This document shows positions 15,707-23,589 of a stretch of DNA of 30,405 bases, piece by piece (the stretch's first letter is position 1; each line of letters starts with the position of its first letter). A program made the position numbers and the translations under genes. The stretch spans positions 47,839 through 78,243 of the forward strand of contig DCWG01000035.1 in the NCBI GenBank assembly GCA_002327525.1. Reading direction: 5' to 3'. The notes beneath the pieces are model-generated. The model was not told where the DNA came from. It saw only the letters and a program-made list of their open reading frames with translations, and did no database searches. Origin of the DNA: Gammaproteobacteria bacterium UBA2168. GTDB taxonomy: Bacteria; Pseudomonadota; Gammaproteobacteria; Pseudomonadales; Azotimanducaceae.

Positions 15707-15885
15707 CTTTGCCCTCCTCTATGTGCCACGCATCATTGTGCCGCGCGCACCAATACACCTGCTATATTGTTTCCCCGTCCAATGCGAAGCTTGCCTCACC
15801 TGAAACAGCAGGAAACCAAGGACATCCCCGTAGTTGGCACGGGCGGTCACTTGTGACAGACCCGCATTCCTTCGAGTAAAACCAG

Positions 15886-16224
15886 ATGAACAAAAAGAGC
15901 AAAATTTACTTCGGACCCCCTCTGGCGCGCCTGACCAAGCAGGAAACCAACACCATGGAAGTGAGTGGGCGCATCAACCGCACCGCCGAACGGTATCTGG
16001 AGATCGTCGCCCGCCACGGGGTGGATCTGACGGATGCTGAACGTCAGTGTCTGATCCAGGTATGCGCCGCGGGTGTATTGGCCCCCTACGAGATTCTGGA
16101 GTTACCGATTGAAGTGGAACTGGCAAGGGACATCGAGGGACTCGATCGCAAAGCTCTGGTGGAGAAACTGGAAAGGGCCAGCTTTGCCGATCTCGTCGCC
16201 ATGGTAGAGACACTGGGCTTCTAA
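15886..16224 (+). CDS. Small protein of unknown function
   Basis: The 112-residue frame starts at an ATG at 15886 that has no obvious Shine-Dalgarno. A second in-frame ATG at 15955 has AGGAAA upstream and would give 89 residues. I prefer the first because the lysine-rich opening (KKSKIYFGPPLARL) followed by SGRINRTAERYLEIV recalls small bacterial proteins that begin the same way. That recollection is not a function. There is no signal peptide, Cys cluster or membrane helix; it is probably a soluble, mostly helical protein. It is divergent from the FeS/NrfD operon and its stop overlaps that of tatB on the other strand. A regulator or antitoxin-like DNA-binding role could be imagined from size and charge but nothing proves it. 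Confidence 0.65.
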   Translation: MNKKSKIYFGPPLARLTKQETNTMEVSGRINRTAERYLEIVARHGVDLTDAERQCLIQVCAAGVLAPYEILELPIEVELARDIEGLDRKALVEKLERASFADLVAMVETLGF

Positions 16225-16583
16225 TCCGCGCCAGTCGGCGGCATCCCGGGCCAGTGGGTCGGATCCGACGATGCTGTCTCCGGCTTTTGCAGCTCCTTCA
16301 AGTCTGGGCCGACAGTGCCCAGCTCGAGATCGTCGGCCAGTGCATCCAATTCGATTTTGGTTGCCTTGATCTCGGCGATCGCCTGCTCTTCGGCCAGCTG
16401 GCGGCGGATCTGATCGAAGCCGATCTCTTCCTCAATCTGCTTACGCGTGCTGCTGAGCCTGCGTGCCAGGCGTCCCCACCACCGCGCCAGTTCCCGCATC
16501 ACCCCGGGCAGACGTTCCGGCCCCAACACCAGAAGCGCTGTCACCGCTACCACCAGCAGTTCGGGAGACCCGATGTCGAACAT
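16221..16583 (-). CDS. tatB: TatB, Sec-independent translocase subunit
   Basis: TatB forms with TatC the receptor for twin-arginine signal peptides in the inner membrane. The ATG at 16583 (MFDIGSPELL) is the family's usual beginning; an upstream ATG at 16616 would add 11 non-family residues. Visible are one short membrane helix (~8-21), the GPERLP hinge and a long amphipathic helix (~25-65) with charged residues. A Pro-rich acidic tail follows to 120 residues, slightly shorter than E. coli TatB (171). TatA would be shorter and lack the Glu at position 8. No tatA or tatC is adjacent, which is unusual for tatB. Its neighbours include a Tat-exported FeS protein, and NapA and NapG would also have been Tat clients. 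Confidence 0.85.
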   Translation of the reverse strand: MFDIGSPELLVVAVTALLVLGPERLPGVMRELARWWGRLARRLSSTRKQIEEEIGFDQIRRQLAEEQAIAEIKATKIELDALADDLELGTVGPDLKELQKPETASSDPTHWPGMPPTGAD

Positions 16584-16896
16584 GCTCAAGCGCCCGGAAT
16601 CAAGAAACGCGAGCATACGTCAAAGCTTTCGGAGTCGGAATGCCTTGCGTTTCACACTCCTTCTACGCCGCGTGTCTGATCTCACCCGTGGCAACTAGGC
16701 CACACTTAAAACCGGCCGAGCCACTTGTTTCACTATGGCAACATCCTCACAGCGACGCTAGTGGACCCTCGGGATACACCACCCCCATCCCTGAATATCA
16801 CGAAGACTCGATTGACGGCGGTATCGAAGGCGATGTTGCAGAGAAGTGGCCCCTGAAATTTGAACAACGACCTAAGGTGTGGTCGATTAGCCCGAG
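16584..16896. other. About 310 bases without a recognisable gene
   Basis: Between tatB and the IS3 stump all six frames are open only for short, unconvincing stretches. I see no RNA gene, clear promoter, or terminal inverted repeat of an insertion sequence here. The left end of the disrupted IS element would be expected in the right half of this stretch but could not be placed. It may be remnant DNA from the rearrangement next to it. Confidence 0.5.
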
Positions 16897-17069
16897 GAGG
16901 CAATCGACAGGGCAAAGAGAAGACAGTATTCCCCTGAGCTGAAGGTCAAAGTAGCGCTGGGGACGATCCGAGGAAACGGCACGATTGCGGAGCTCGCCAG
17001 CCGCTACAAAGTTCAACCGAACATGATCACGAAGTGGAAGCGCGCGGCGTTGGACGACACGAAGGATGG
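16897..17069 (+). mobile_element. IS3-family transposase orfA, 5' fragment
   Basis: After an in-frame TAG at 16888-16890 and a GAGGAGG, the frame reads AKRRQYSPELKVKVALGTIRG ... IAELASRYKVQPNMITKWKRAAL. This is the helix-turn-helix of IS3-family OrfA (typically RRQYSxEFKxKVALEAxRG ... IAELAxRYxVHPxQIxxWKR). There is no ATG at the expected beginning; an ATC stands three bases after the Shine-Dalgarno-like sequence. After about 55 codons the sequence changes to a peptidase. The rest of orfA, all of orfB and the right inverted repeat are absent. This is therefore a dead relic. Its end marks a deletion or recombination junction. Confidence 0.75.
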
Positions 17070-17450
17070 GCAGTGGCAGTCGCAGGTGCAGCAGTGACCG
17101 ACTGGTACGATTGGTACAATCTCGCCGACATGAACGTCTGGTCGGGATACGGGCTGGGCGGATCACCCTGGCTCAATGACAACGCCCAGGCCTACTGGAA
17201 CCAGTCACCGATGAAGTACGCGCACAACATTCGAACGCCCATGCTCATCTTGCCCAATACCTTGGATCCGAGAGTGTCAGTCACTCAATGCTACAAACTC
17301 TTCCACGCTCTGAAGGACAATGAGGTAGCGGTCAAATTTGTGGCCTATCCAATTCCAGGCCACTTTCCGCAGGATCCCATTCACGTCCGAGACATCTACG
17401 ACCGGTGGATAGATTGGATCGAGAAACACTTCGCGGTTCGAGACGGGTAA
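17070..17450 (+). pseudogene. S9 prolyl-oligopeptidase-type peptidase, 3' fragment
   Basis: The last ~126 codons of an S9-family alpha/beta-hydrolase peptidase. They open at AVAVAGAAVTDW, just after the point where the nucleophile serine (GxSxGG) would normally lie. They include the catalytic Asp (NTLDPRVS) and His (IPGHFPQD) regions and the closing helix (DRWIDWIEKHF). The N-terminal propeller and the serine are missing, so no active enzyme can be made. The fragment is joined directly to the IS3 orfA stump. A frame with an ATG at 17034 reads through the join but its first ~12 residues come from transposase DNA. The full-length protein would be ~650 residues; about 500 are lost. Confidence 0.82.
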
Positions 17451-17652
17451 CTATTTCGCCACTGCGCCCCGCACAGCGAAGTTGGCTCGGTATCCGCTAC
17501 ACAGTTGTCGTGTTCTCGTTTGCAGATCTGGCGATCACGGGCTCGACCTACGACTAATGTAAAGTGAATCGAGATAAACCCACAGCGCCCTTTGTGTGGT
17601 TTATGATTCCTGCACACGAATCCCGCAACCATGGTTTCTCAACAATCAGCGC

Positions 17653-18858
17653 ATGAATATAACTCTATCCCCGGAAGCCGAACTGTTTCGCAAGGAAGTT
17701 CTCCACTTTCTTGATACGCAACTCACCGATGAGCTCAGGAGAGCGGCAAACCTGACGACGGGTGTTCACTCGCACATCGAGGCATCGCGGCGCTGGTACA
17801 AGATTCTGGCTAGCAAGGGCTGGTTGGCCACCACCTGGCCCGAGGAGTTCGGCGGCGCGGGCTGGACGGCTTTGCAGCGCCATATCTTCGGCATCGAGGC
17901 CTGCAAGGCAGGTGCACCTCTGCTGTTCAACATGGGAATCAGGCACCTGGGACCCGTACTCATGGCTCACGGCACCAGGGAACAACAGGAAACCTATCTA
18001 CCCGCGATTCTGTCCGGCGATCACGTATGGTGTCAGGGTTACTCGGAACCATCAGCCGGCTCAGATCTGGCGTCGTTGCGAATGAGAGCGGTCAGAAACG
18101 GCGACCGCTATGTATTGAACGGGTCCAAAATCTGGATCACGGGTGCTCAGTACGCCACACATATCTTCTGCCTGGTGAGAACCAGCGACACGGGACGGAA
18201 ACAGGAAGGCATCAGTTTCGTCATCGTACCCATGGATACCCCCGGCATTACCGTTCAACCCATCATCACGCTGGCCGGCGAACACGAGGTCAACCAAGTA
18301 TTTTTCAGCGACGTAAGCGTACCCATCGCCAATCGGGTCGGTGAAGAAAACAACGGCTGGCGGGTGGCCAAAGTACTCATGGCGTATACGCGATCCAACA
18401 ACGTCAATACCAGTTGGGTACGAGAACAGCTCGAACAACTCAAACGCCTGTGTGCCGGGACCAGCGCGACCGGCGCCCCTCCCCCGATCGCCAATCACCA
18501 CATCGCGGCGCAACTGGCCAATCTGGAAATCCAGTTGCAAGCCTCGGAAACGATGGAACTGCGCCTGTTGTCGGAAATGCCGGGTGATCAGAGTCCCGGG
18601 GCTCTTTCGTCGTTACTGAAGACCCGTGGTTCCGAACTCAAACAATCGTTGACCCAGCTTTTCATCGAAGTTGCCGGTTACCACGGACTGCCTCAACAGC
18701 TCGAAGTGTTGGACCCCTATTCAGGCATCGATGGATTCGGGCCGCCAGAGTTTCTCACCGCCATGCCCAGATACCTGAACGAACGCGCGGCAACCATCTA
18801 CTCTGGTGCCAGCGAGATTCAGAGAAATCTGTTGGCCAAACGGGTGTTGGGTCTCTAG
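17653..18858 (+). CDS. Acyl-CoA dehydrogenase
   Basis: The ATG at 17653 (MNITLSPEAELFRKEV) is the natural family start; the frame opens at 17596 but adds 19 residues without character. The 401 residues contain the N-terminal helical domain with WPEEFGGAGW, the FAD-binding middle (CQGYSEPSAGSDLASL, NGSKIWITGAQYA) and the C-terminal bundle ending IYSGASEIQRNLLAKRVLGL. It oxidises an acyl-CoA at the alpha-beta carbons, passing electrons to ETF. In the MCAD catalytic position (Tyr-Glu-Gly) a serine stands instead. This occurs in many branched-chain, steroid-side-chain and long-chain members that use a different Glu, so the substrate is probably not a simple fatty acid. It follows the peptidase fragment by ~200 bases and converges on the FAD oxidoreductase, the stops being only seven bases apart. 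Confidence 0.9.
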   Translation: MNITLSPEAELFRKEVLHFLDTQLTDELRRAANLTTGVHSHIEASRRWYKILASKGWLATTWPEEFGGAGWTALQRHIFGIEACKAGAPLLFNMGIRHLGPVLMAHGTREQQETYLPAILSGDHVWCQGYSEPSAGSDLASLRMRAVRNGDRYVLNGSKIWITGAQYATHIFCLVRTSDTGRKQEGISFVIVPMDTPGITVQPIITLAGEHEVNQVFFSDVSVPIANRVGEENNGWRVAKVLMAYTRSNNVNTSWVREQLEQLKRLCAGTSATGAPPPIANHHIAAQLANLEIQLQASETMELRLLSEMPGDQSPGALSSLLKTRGSELKQSLTQLFIEVAGYHGLPQQLEVLDPYSGIDGFGPPEFLTAMPRYLNERAATIYSGASEIQRNLLAKRVLGL

Positions 18859-18865
18859 ACGCTCC

Positions 18866-20197
18866 CTACAGACCCGGGCCTGGCTGCATCGGAGAACCAT
18901 CCGAGAAGCGCGACAGGCGGAAGCGCGTCAAATCGTGCACCGCCGGCCGGCCCAACACCATATCCGCCATCACCCGCCCTGCCCCGGGTCCGATACCAAA
19001 TCCATGGCCGCTGAATCCTGTAGCGAGATACAGGCCCGGATAGTCGGCAACCTCGTCCATCACCGGCACCACGTCCGGTGTCACGTCGATCATGCCCGCC
19101 CAGGCTTCCTCGAAGGGTAACGCCGCGAGTTTCGGCAGGCGCTTGACCAGCCCGTCTCGCATCTGCCGCAGCGCGGTGGCCGAGGGATCGGGATTCAGCA
19201 CCCGAGTTTGCTCGAATGGGCTCACCTCATCATCGCCCCAACTGCGAACCGGCAGCAGACGCTCGACCAGGTTGCCGCCGAAGCGCAGGCGTATGAAACG
19301 TACGCTGGCTCGCAGCGCGGGCAGGTACTTGAAGAAGTAGCGAAAGCTGTCTGCACCGATGAAATGCTCGTTGCTGACTCCCGAGGCCACGGTGTAGCCA
19401 CCATCTTCACGGCGGCGTATCGCCACTTCACCCATTGTGGCGTTACCCTGATAGATGTCCGGGGCGGGAGCGGTGCGCGCCACCGTCGCGCGCACAGACA
19501 GCTGCGGCAGACTCACGCCGAGATTGGCCATGAACAGAGTGGACCACGCCCCCCCTGCGCAGACCACGGACTGGGCGCCAACGCGTCCATGTTCGGTAAC
19601 CACCCCGCAAACGCGTCCCGCCTGTGTTTCGATTGAACGAACGGCACAGCCCTCACGAATCAGACCACCCCGCGCGCGCAGGCTCTCCGCCATGGCCGGC
19701 ACCGCTTTCCAGGGTTCCGCACGCGCATCGCTGGCGGTGAACATACCGCCCTTCCACTGACCCGGTTCGTCCTTGATCAGCGTATCGACCTCGGCGCCGG
19801 ACAGCATCCGCGTATCCAGCTGATGCTGAACCGCCGTGTCCAGCCACTGCTCCATCTGGGCGAGCTGGTCGTCGTTTTCGGCCGCGTACAGCACACCGTG
19901 ACGAGTGAAGCCAATGTCTGTTGTCAGTTCCCGCGAAAGCGTCTCCCATGCGTTAATGCTGTCGATAACGATGGGCAACTCCGCCGGGTCGCGTGCCTGC
20001 TGACGTATCCAGCCCCAGTTGCGGCTCGACTGCTCACCCGCAACGCGGCCCTTCTCGCACACCAGCACCGAGGCGCCCGCCTGGTTCAGAAACCACGCCG
20101 TGCAGATACCGATGACCCCGGCACCGATCACGACCACATCCACTGCCTCTGGCAATGCATCCTGGTGAGAGACGGGTGTCTGGTCGCTGTAGATCAT
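18866..20197 (-). CDS. FAD-dependent amine/amino-acid oxidase-like protein (DAO family)
   Basis: The ATG at 20197 (MIYSDQTPVS) follows an AAGGCGAG ribosome site; the frame is open back to 20416 but that part is the complement of another gene fragment. The 443 residues have the dinucleotide fold VVVIGAGVIG at 21-30 and CEKGRVAGEQSSRNWGW after it, the pattern of DAO-type flavoproteins. The C-terminal FSGHGFGIGPGAGR binds the FAD isoalloxazine. Relatives oxidise glycine, sarcosine, D-amino acids or other amines with O2 or a quinone as acceptor. The substrate is not evident. No signal peptide is seen. The start codon overlaps the stop of the monooxygenase fragment (ATGA), which could give accidental translational coupling. 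Confidence 0.9.
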   Translation of the reverse strand: MIYSDQTPVSHQDALPEAVDVVVIGAGVIGICTAWFLNQAGASVLVCEKGRVAGEQSSRNWGWIRQQARDPAELPIVIDSINAWETLSRELTTDIGFTRHGVLYAAENDDQLAQMEQWLDTAVQHQLDTRMLSGAEVDTLIKDEPGQWKGGMFTASDARAEPWKAVPAMAESLRARGGLIREGCAVRSIETQAGRVCGVVTEHGRVGAQSVVCAGGAWSTLFMANLGVSLPQLSVRATVARTAPAPDIYQGNATMGEVAIRRREDGGYTVASGVSNEHFIGADSFRYFFKYLPALRASVRFIRLRFGGNLVERLLPVRSWGDDEVSPFEQTRVLNPDPSATALRQMRDGLVKRLPKLAALPFEEAWAGMIDVTPDVVPVMDEVADYPGLYLATGFSGHGFGIGPGAGRVMADMVLGRPAVHDLTRFRLSRFSDGSPMQPGPGL

Positions 20198-20739
20198 CGT
20201 CTCGCCTTTGCCCACCCCGGTTCGTGCGCCCAGGCGTCGATCTCCTCCTGCGTGGTCTCGCCTTGATCGCGCACGTCTATCGAGGAAGGCGTGCGCTGAA
20301 ACACATAGAGTTCCTTCACCACTTTGGCGATCTCGGCTATGACCTGCACGGCCGCGGCTCCGGTGCCGATGATGCCGACCTTTTTGCCTTCGAGATCCAC
20401 ATCGTAGTTCCAGCACAATGTGCGAAACGCATCACCCACGAAAGACTCCATGCCCTCGATGTGCGCCAGTTTCGGGGTCGTGAGAATCCCGTTCGCCAGC
20501 ACCGCGAACCCGGCCCGCATGGCATCACCCCGGTCGGTGTACACCGTCCAGCGACCACTCTGCTCGTCCCATTCGGTTCTCTGGACCGTGGCATGAAATA
20601 GACAGTGGTCGTAGAAGCCAAACTTCTCGGCCATGTTCTGGCAGTACTCCATGATCTCGAAGCCATAGGCGAACTTCATGGTGGGGACATAGCCCATCTC
20701 CTCCAGCAGAGGCAGATAGCTGTAGGCTTGCACATCGCA
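20194..20739 (-). pseudogene. Flavin (Baeyer-Villiger type) monooxygenase, internal fragment
   Basis: The frame reads CDVQAYSYLPLLEEMGYVP, then FHATVQRTEWDEQSGRW, ILTTPKLAHIEGMESF, VGIIGTGAAAVQVIAE and FQRTPSSIDVRDQ. This is the centre of a class B flavoprotein monooxygenase, including the second (NADPH) Rossmann motif (IIGTGAAAV). The first Rossmann motif (FAD) that should come before CDV is missing; the sequence stops matching at about 20740. After WAKARR a TGA follows immediately, where relatives continue for ~300 residues. So only ~180 of about 550-600 residues remain and the fragment cannot bind FAD. An internal GTG at 20733 could start a truncated product but no ribosome site is visible. 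Such enzymes convert ketones to esters, in keeping with the other catabolic genes. Confidence 0.85.
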
Positions 20740-20867
20740 GGCGATGACAGGTCCCCTCCCGAACGCCCGACAGCCAACCCTAACACAACTGATGTCCCGG
20801 CCACCCTACGCCGCAGAAACGCGTTACGATGTGCCGCAGACAACGACGCAATCCGTGGAGATCGGCG

Positions 20868-21941
20868 ATGCGCGCAGCGGTAATGAGAGATGCTGAACTG
20901 GTGGTGGACGAAGTCGCAGTGCCGGAACCCGACGAGGGCGAGGTGCTGGTCAAAACGCTCGCATGCGGGATCTGCGGGTCCGACCTGCACACACTGAAAT
21001 ACGGTCGGCAACTGATGGAGGCGTCCGAAGAGACCGGCGGCAGCTTCGTCATGGATCTCAACCGGGACGTCGTCATGGGTCACGAATTCTGCGCCGAGGT
21101 GCTGGACTTCGGGCCCGCTACCGAACGTCGTTTTCAGCCCGGGGATCGCGTGTGCTCCATCCCGATGACCGTATACGGCGGCCAGATTACAGCAGTGGGC
21201 TACTCCAACGACCGACCCGGTGGCTACGCAGAAAACATGCTGCTTTACGAGCCGATGCTACTGAAGGTACCCAACGGCCTGTCCACGGATCTCGCGGCCC
21301 TCACCGAGCCCATGGCCGTTGGCTACCACGCCGTGCAGATGTCGGGTATCACGGCAGACGAGATACCGTTGGTGATCGGTTGCGGCCCCGTCGGGCTGGC
21401 GGTGATCGCTGCGCTCAAGAGGCGCGGTATCGCACCCGTCATAGCAGCCGACTTCAGTGAAACACGCCGGATGCTGGCTCTCAGCATGGGAGCCGACGCG
21501 GTCGTCGACCCGACCGTGAACTCACCCTACCAGAGTTGGATGGAGGCAGCCGCCAGTCCACGGTCGGAATCCGATCCCGCCGATTTCCTCGGCGCAGCGA
21601 CGGGATTGCGTAGCGGCGTCTACTTCGAGTGTGTCGGCGTTCCCGGTGTGATAGATCAGATCATGACCGCCGCACCCCGGGGTACACGCATCGTGATCGT
21701 CGGCGTGTGCATGGAACACGACCAGATCCGTCCTCTGGTCGGAATCAACAAAGAGCTCAATCTGCAATTCGTGCTGGGGTACACGCCTGAAGAATTTGCG
21801 CAGACGTTGCACCACATCGCCGAGGGTGGCATCGATCTTGAGCCCCTCATCACAGGCAAGGTAGGCATCGACGGTGTGGCGGATGCATTCCGGGCTCTGG
21901 CGGATCCGGAGGCGCACGCGAAGATTCTCGTCGAACCATAA
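20868..21941 (+). CDS. Zinc-type alcohol/polyol dehydrogenase (MDR family)
   Basis: The ATG at 20868 has GGAG about nine bases upstream. The 357 residues hold the medium-chain dehydrogenase layout. A GroES-like catalytic domain has zinc ligands Cys36 (CGICGSD), His71-Glu72 (GHE) and Glu147 (TEPMA). The Rossmann motif GCGPVGL is at 171-177. The structural-zinc cysteines of the classic enzymes are missing in the 90-120 region, as in some threonine/butanediol dehydrogenase relatives. It probably oxidises a secondary alcohol with NAD(P)+. It is divergent from the monooxygenase fragment, and 85 bases after it comes the short-chain dehydrogenase stump. Alcohol oxidation to a ketone followed by Baeyer-Villiger oxidation would once have been a sensible pathway here; that is inference. 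Confidence 0.9.
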   Translation: MRAAVMRDAELVVDEVAVPEPDEGEVLVKTLACGICGSDLHTLKYGRQLMEASEETGGSFVMDLNRDVVMGHEFCAEVLDFGPATERRFQPGDRVCSIPMTVYGGQITAVGYSNDRPGGYAENMLLYEPMLLKVPNGLSTDLAALTEPMAVGYHAVQMSGITADEIPLVIGCGPVGLAVIAALKRRGIAPVIAADFSETRRMLALSMGADAVVDPTVNSPYQSWMEAAASPRSESDPADFLGAATGLRSGVYFECVGVPGVIDQIMTAAPRGTRIVIVGVCMEHDQIRPLVGINKELNLQFVLGYTPEEFAQTLHHIAEGGIDLEPLITGKVGIDGVADAFRALADPEAHAKILVEP

Positions 21942-22026
21942 GCCAGGTTGCTATGACGTGGCCCATCCGGGCGCTCGTCCAGGACGTGCGTGGTCAAGGC
22001 CCCTGTCGAAACTCCGCCATCAATCG

Positions 22027-22281
22027 GCACACACACTCGCACGGGAAGAAAAAGCCAACGGCATGCGTGCGAACATGATCGCCCCCGGGCTGGTGGACAC
22101 CGACATGGGCAGGCGCATAGTGGAAGCCACCGGCGGAGGCTCGGATATCCGCGAGGTGGATGCGCGCATGCCTTTCGGCTTCGTCTGCACACTACAGGAT
22201 ATAGCTGCTACGGCAGCACACCTGTGTTCCGAGGACGGACGCTACATCACCAATCAGCGCCTCACCATCACGGGTGATTGA
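22027..22281 (+). pseudogene. Short-chain dehydrogenase/reductase, 3' fragment
   Basis: The frame reads LAREEKANGMRANMIAPGLVDTDMG and ends in RYITNQRLTITGD, the last ~85 residues of an SDR. It includes the N-x-I-x-P-G motif after the catalytic helix and the closing strand. The Rossmann glycine motif (TGxxxGxG), the catalytic Ser and the YxxxK motif should lie upstream but are not found. The frame extends further up without family likeness, and the 85 bases after the alcohol dehydrogenase contain nothing I recognise. The 5' two-thirds were therefore removed, apparently up to close to the end of the neighbour gene. It cannot be active. Confidence 0.78.
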
Positions 22282-22301
22282 CGTGCTACAGATAAGCAAC
22301 C

Positions 22302-23573
22302 TCAGTCAAACTGCTTCTTCGTGCTCGCGAATATCAGATAGAACACGAGCCCGAACACGTTGATCGCGGCGGCAACCTGAAACACCAGAATCCAGGAGCC
22401 CGTCCACTCTAGTATGAGACCGCTGACGAACACGCCGATGATTCCTGGGACGGTGCCGGCAGTGTTGGTGATGCCCATCAACGTGCCCGCGTGCCTGGGC
22501 GCCAGATCCATGTGGTTGCTGCCCCAGCCGCCGAGGGCAAAGGCGCCCACCATGCTGCCGAACGACATGAGCGCAATCGCCATCATGGGCGATTGCACGT
22601 AACCAACGACGGCGAGCACCAGCGCACCGCCTCCGAATCCGATGGCCTGCATCAGCTTGCGCACGAAGGTCACGTCCATCCCGTGCGAGATGAGTTTGTC
22701 CGTCGTCCATCCGGCGACGTTGAGAAACAAGAAAGACGCCACCGACGGGATCATGGTGAACACACCCACCGCGGCGAAATCGACGCCGAGCCCCTCCGAG
22801 ATGTAGGTGGGCAGCCATGACAACAGAACATATCCACCCCAGTTGGAGCAGAAGTGGCTCACGATGATCGCCCACACCGCCATCGATGAGAGCATGGCGC
22901 GAATCGGAGGTGGGGTAGGCGACTCTTCTTGCGTCTGCCCCGACTGGATGAGCGCCAGTTCATCCGAGGAAACCCCAGGGTGATCTTTCGGGTCCGTCGC
23001 GGCGAGCCGTTGCCAAAACACATACCAGACGATGCCCACCGCGCCGAACAGGTAAAAAGCCCACTCCCACCCCATGCTCAGCACGATGATCGGCGTGAGT
23101 ACCAGCGCAAACACGGTGCCCATCGGAATGGCGCTGGCGTTGAGCCCTATCGCACGGGTTCTCTCGGTAATCGGCAACCAACGCGCGAACAGGCTGTAGA
23201 TAGAGGGAAAGGTGACAGCCTCACCCAGTCCCATGCCTACCCGGGAGAGCAGTAACAACGCCATGCCACCAAAAGCCGCGGGTGGCGTTATCAGGGTGAA
23301 CAGCGACCAGAACAAAACACCGAGACCAAGCACAACTTTGCCGCCAAAACGATCCGCCAGCCAACCGCCCGCTATCTGAGTAAGCAGATAGCCGACGAAG
23401 AACGACGACAGCACCAGACCCTGCGTGCCACGATCCCAACCGAATTCCTCGGCCATAGGGATGATGGCAATGGAGATGTTGACACGGTCGATATAGCAGA
23501 TGAACGTCGCCATGGCGCACATGGCCACCATGGTGTAGCGCGTCTGCCATCTCATCTGGGGTCTCGCCTGCAT
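22302..23573 (-). CDS. MFS transporter, anion:cation symporter type
   Basis: The ATG at 23573 follows an AGGAG ribosome site. The 423 residues contain 12 hydrophobic helices. The motif ICYIDRVNISIAI in helix 1 and GWLADRFGGKVVL between helices 2 and 3 are those of the ACS (SLC17-like/tartrate/phthalate/hexuronate) branch. It should import an organic anion with protons across the inner membrane. It is the last gene of a probable operon (PHP-domain protein, GST, MFS); the gap to the GST stop is 16 bases. This suggests it brings in the acid handled by the operon. It converges on the short-chain dehydrogenase stump (stops ~20 bases apart). Confidence 0.9.
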   Translation of the reverse strand: MQARPQMRWQTRYTMVAMCAMATFICYIDRVNISIAIIPMAEEFGWDRGTQGLVLSSFFVGYLLTQIAGGWLADRFGGKVVLGLGVLFWSLFTLITPPAAFGGMALLLLSRVGMGLGEAVTFPSIYSLFARWLPITERTRAIGLNASAIPMGTVFALVLTPIIVLSMGWEWAFYLFGAVGIVWYVFWQRLAATDPKDHPGVSSDELALIQSGQTQEESPTPPPIRAMLSSMAVWAIIVSHFCSNWGGYVLLSWLPTYISEGLGVDFAAVGVFTMIPSVASFLFLNVAGWTTDKLISHGMDVTFVRKLMQAIGFGGGALVLAVVGYVQSPMMAIALMSFGSMVGAFALGGWGSNHMDLAPRHAGTLMGITNTAGTVPGIIGVFVSGLILEWTGSWILVFQVAAAINVFGLVFYLIFASTKKQFD

Positions 23574-23589
23574 CGGCAGCTCCTGTTTT

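Noticed and set aside
15807..15950. A 13-base direct repeat (AGCAGGAAACCAA at 15807-15819 and 15938-15950)
   Set aside because: There are only two copies, the second lying inside a coding frame, without further symmetry; a chance match is likely.
18849..18876. GGGTCT...AGACCC inverted repeat between the converging ACAD and FAD-oxidase genes
   Set aside because: Six base pairs around a long loop with no T run and inside both coding ends; too weak to call a terminator.
20198..20416. N-terminal extension of the FAD oxidoreductase
   Set aside because: The extra ~73 residues are Arg/Gly-rich and are the alternative frame of the monooxygenase fragment; the family starts at the ATG at 20197.
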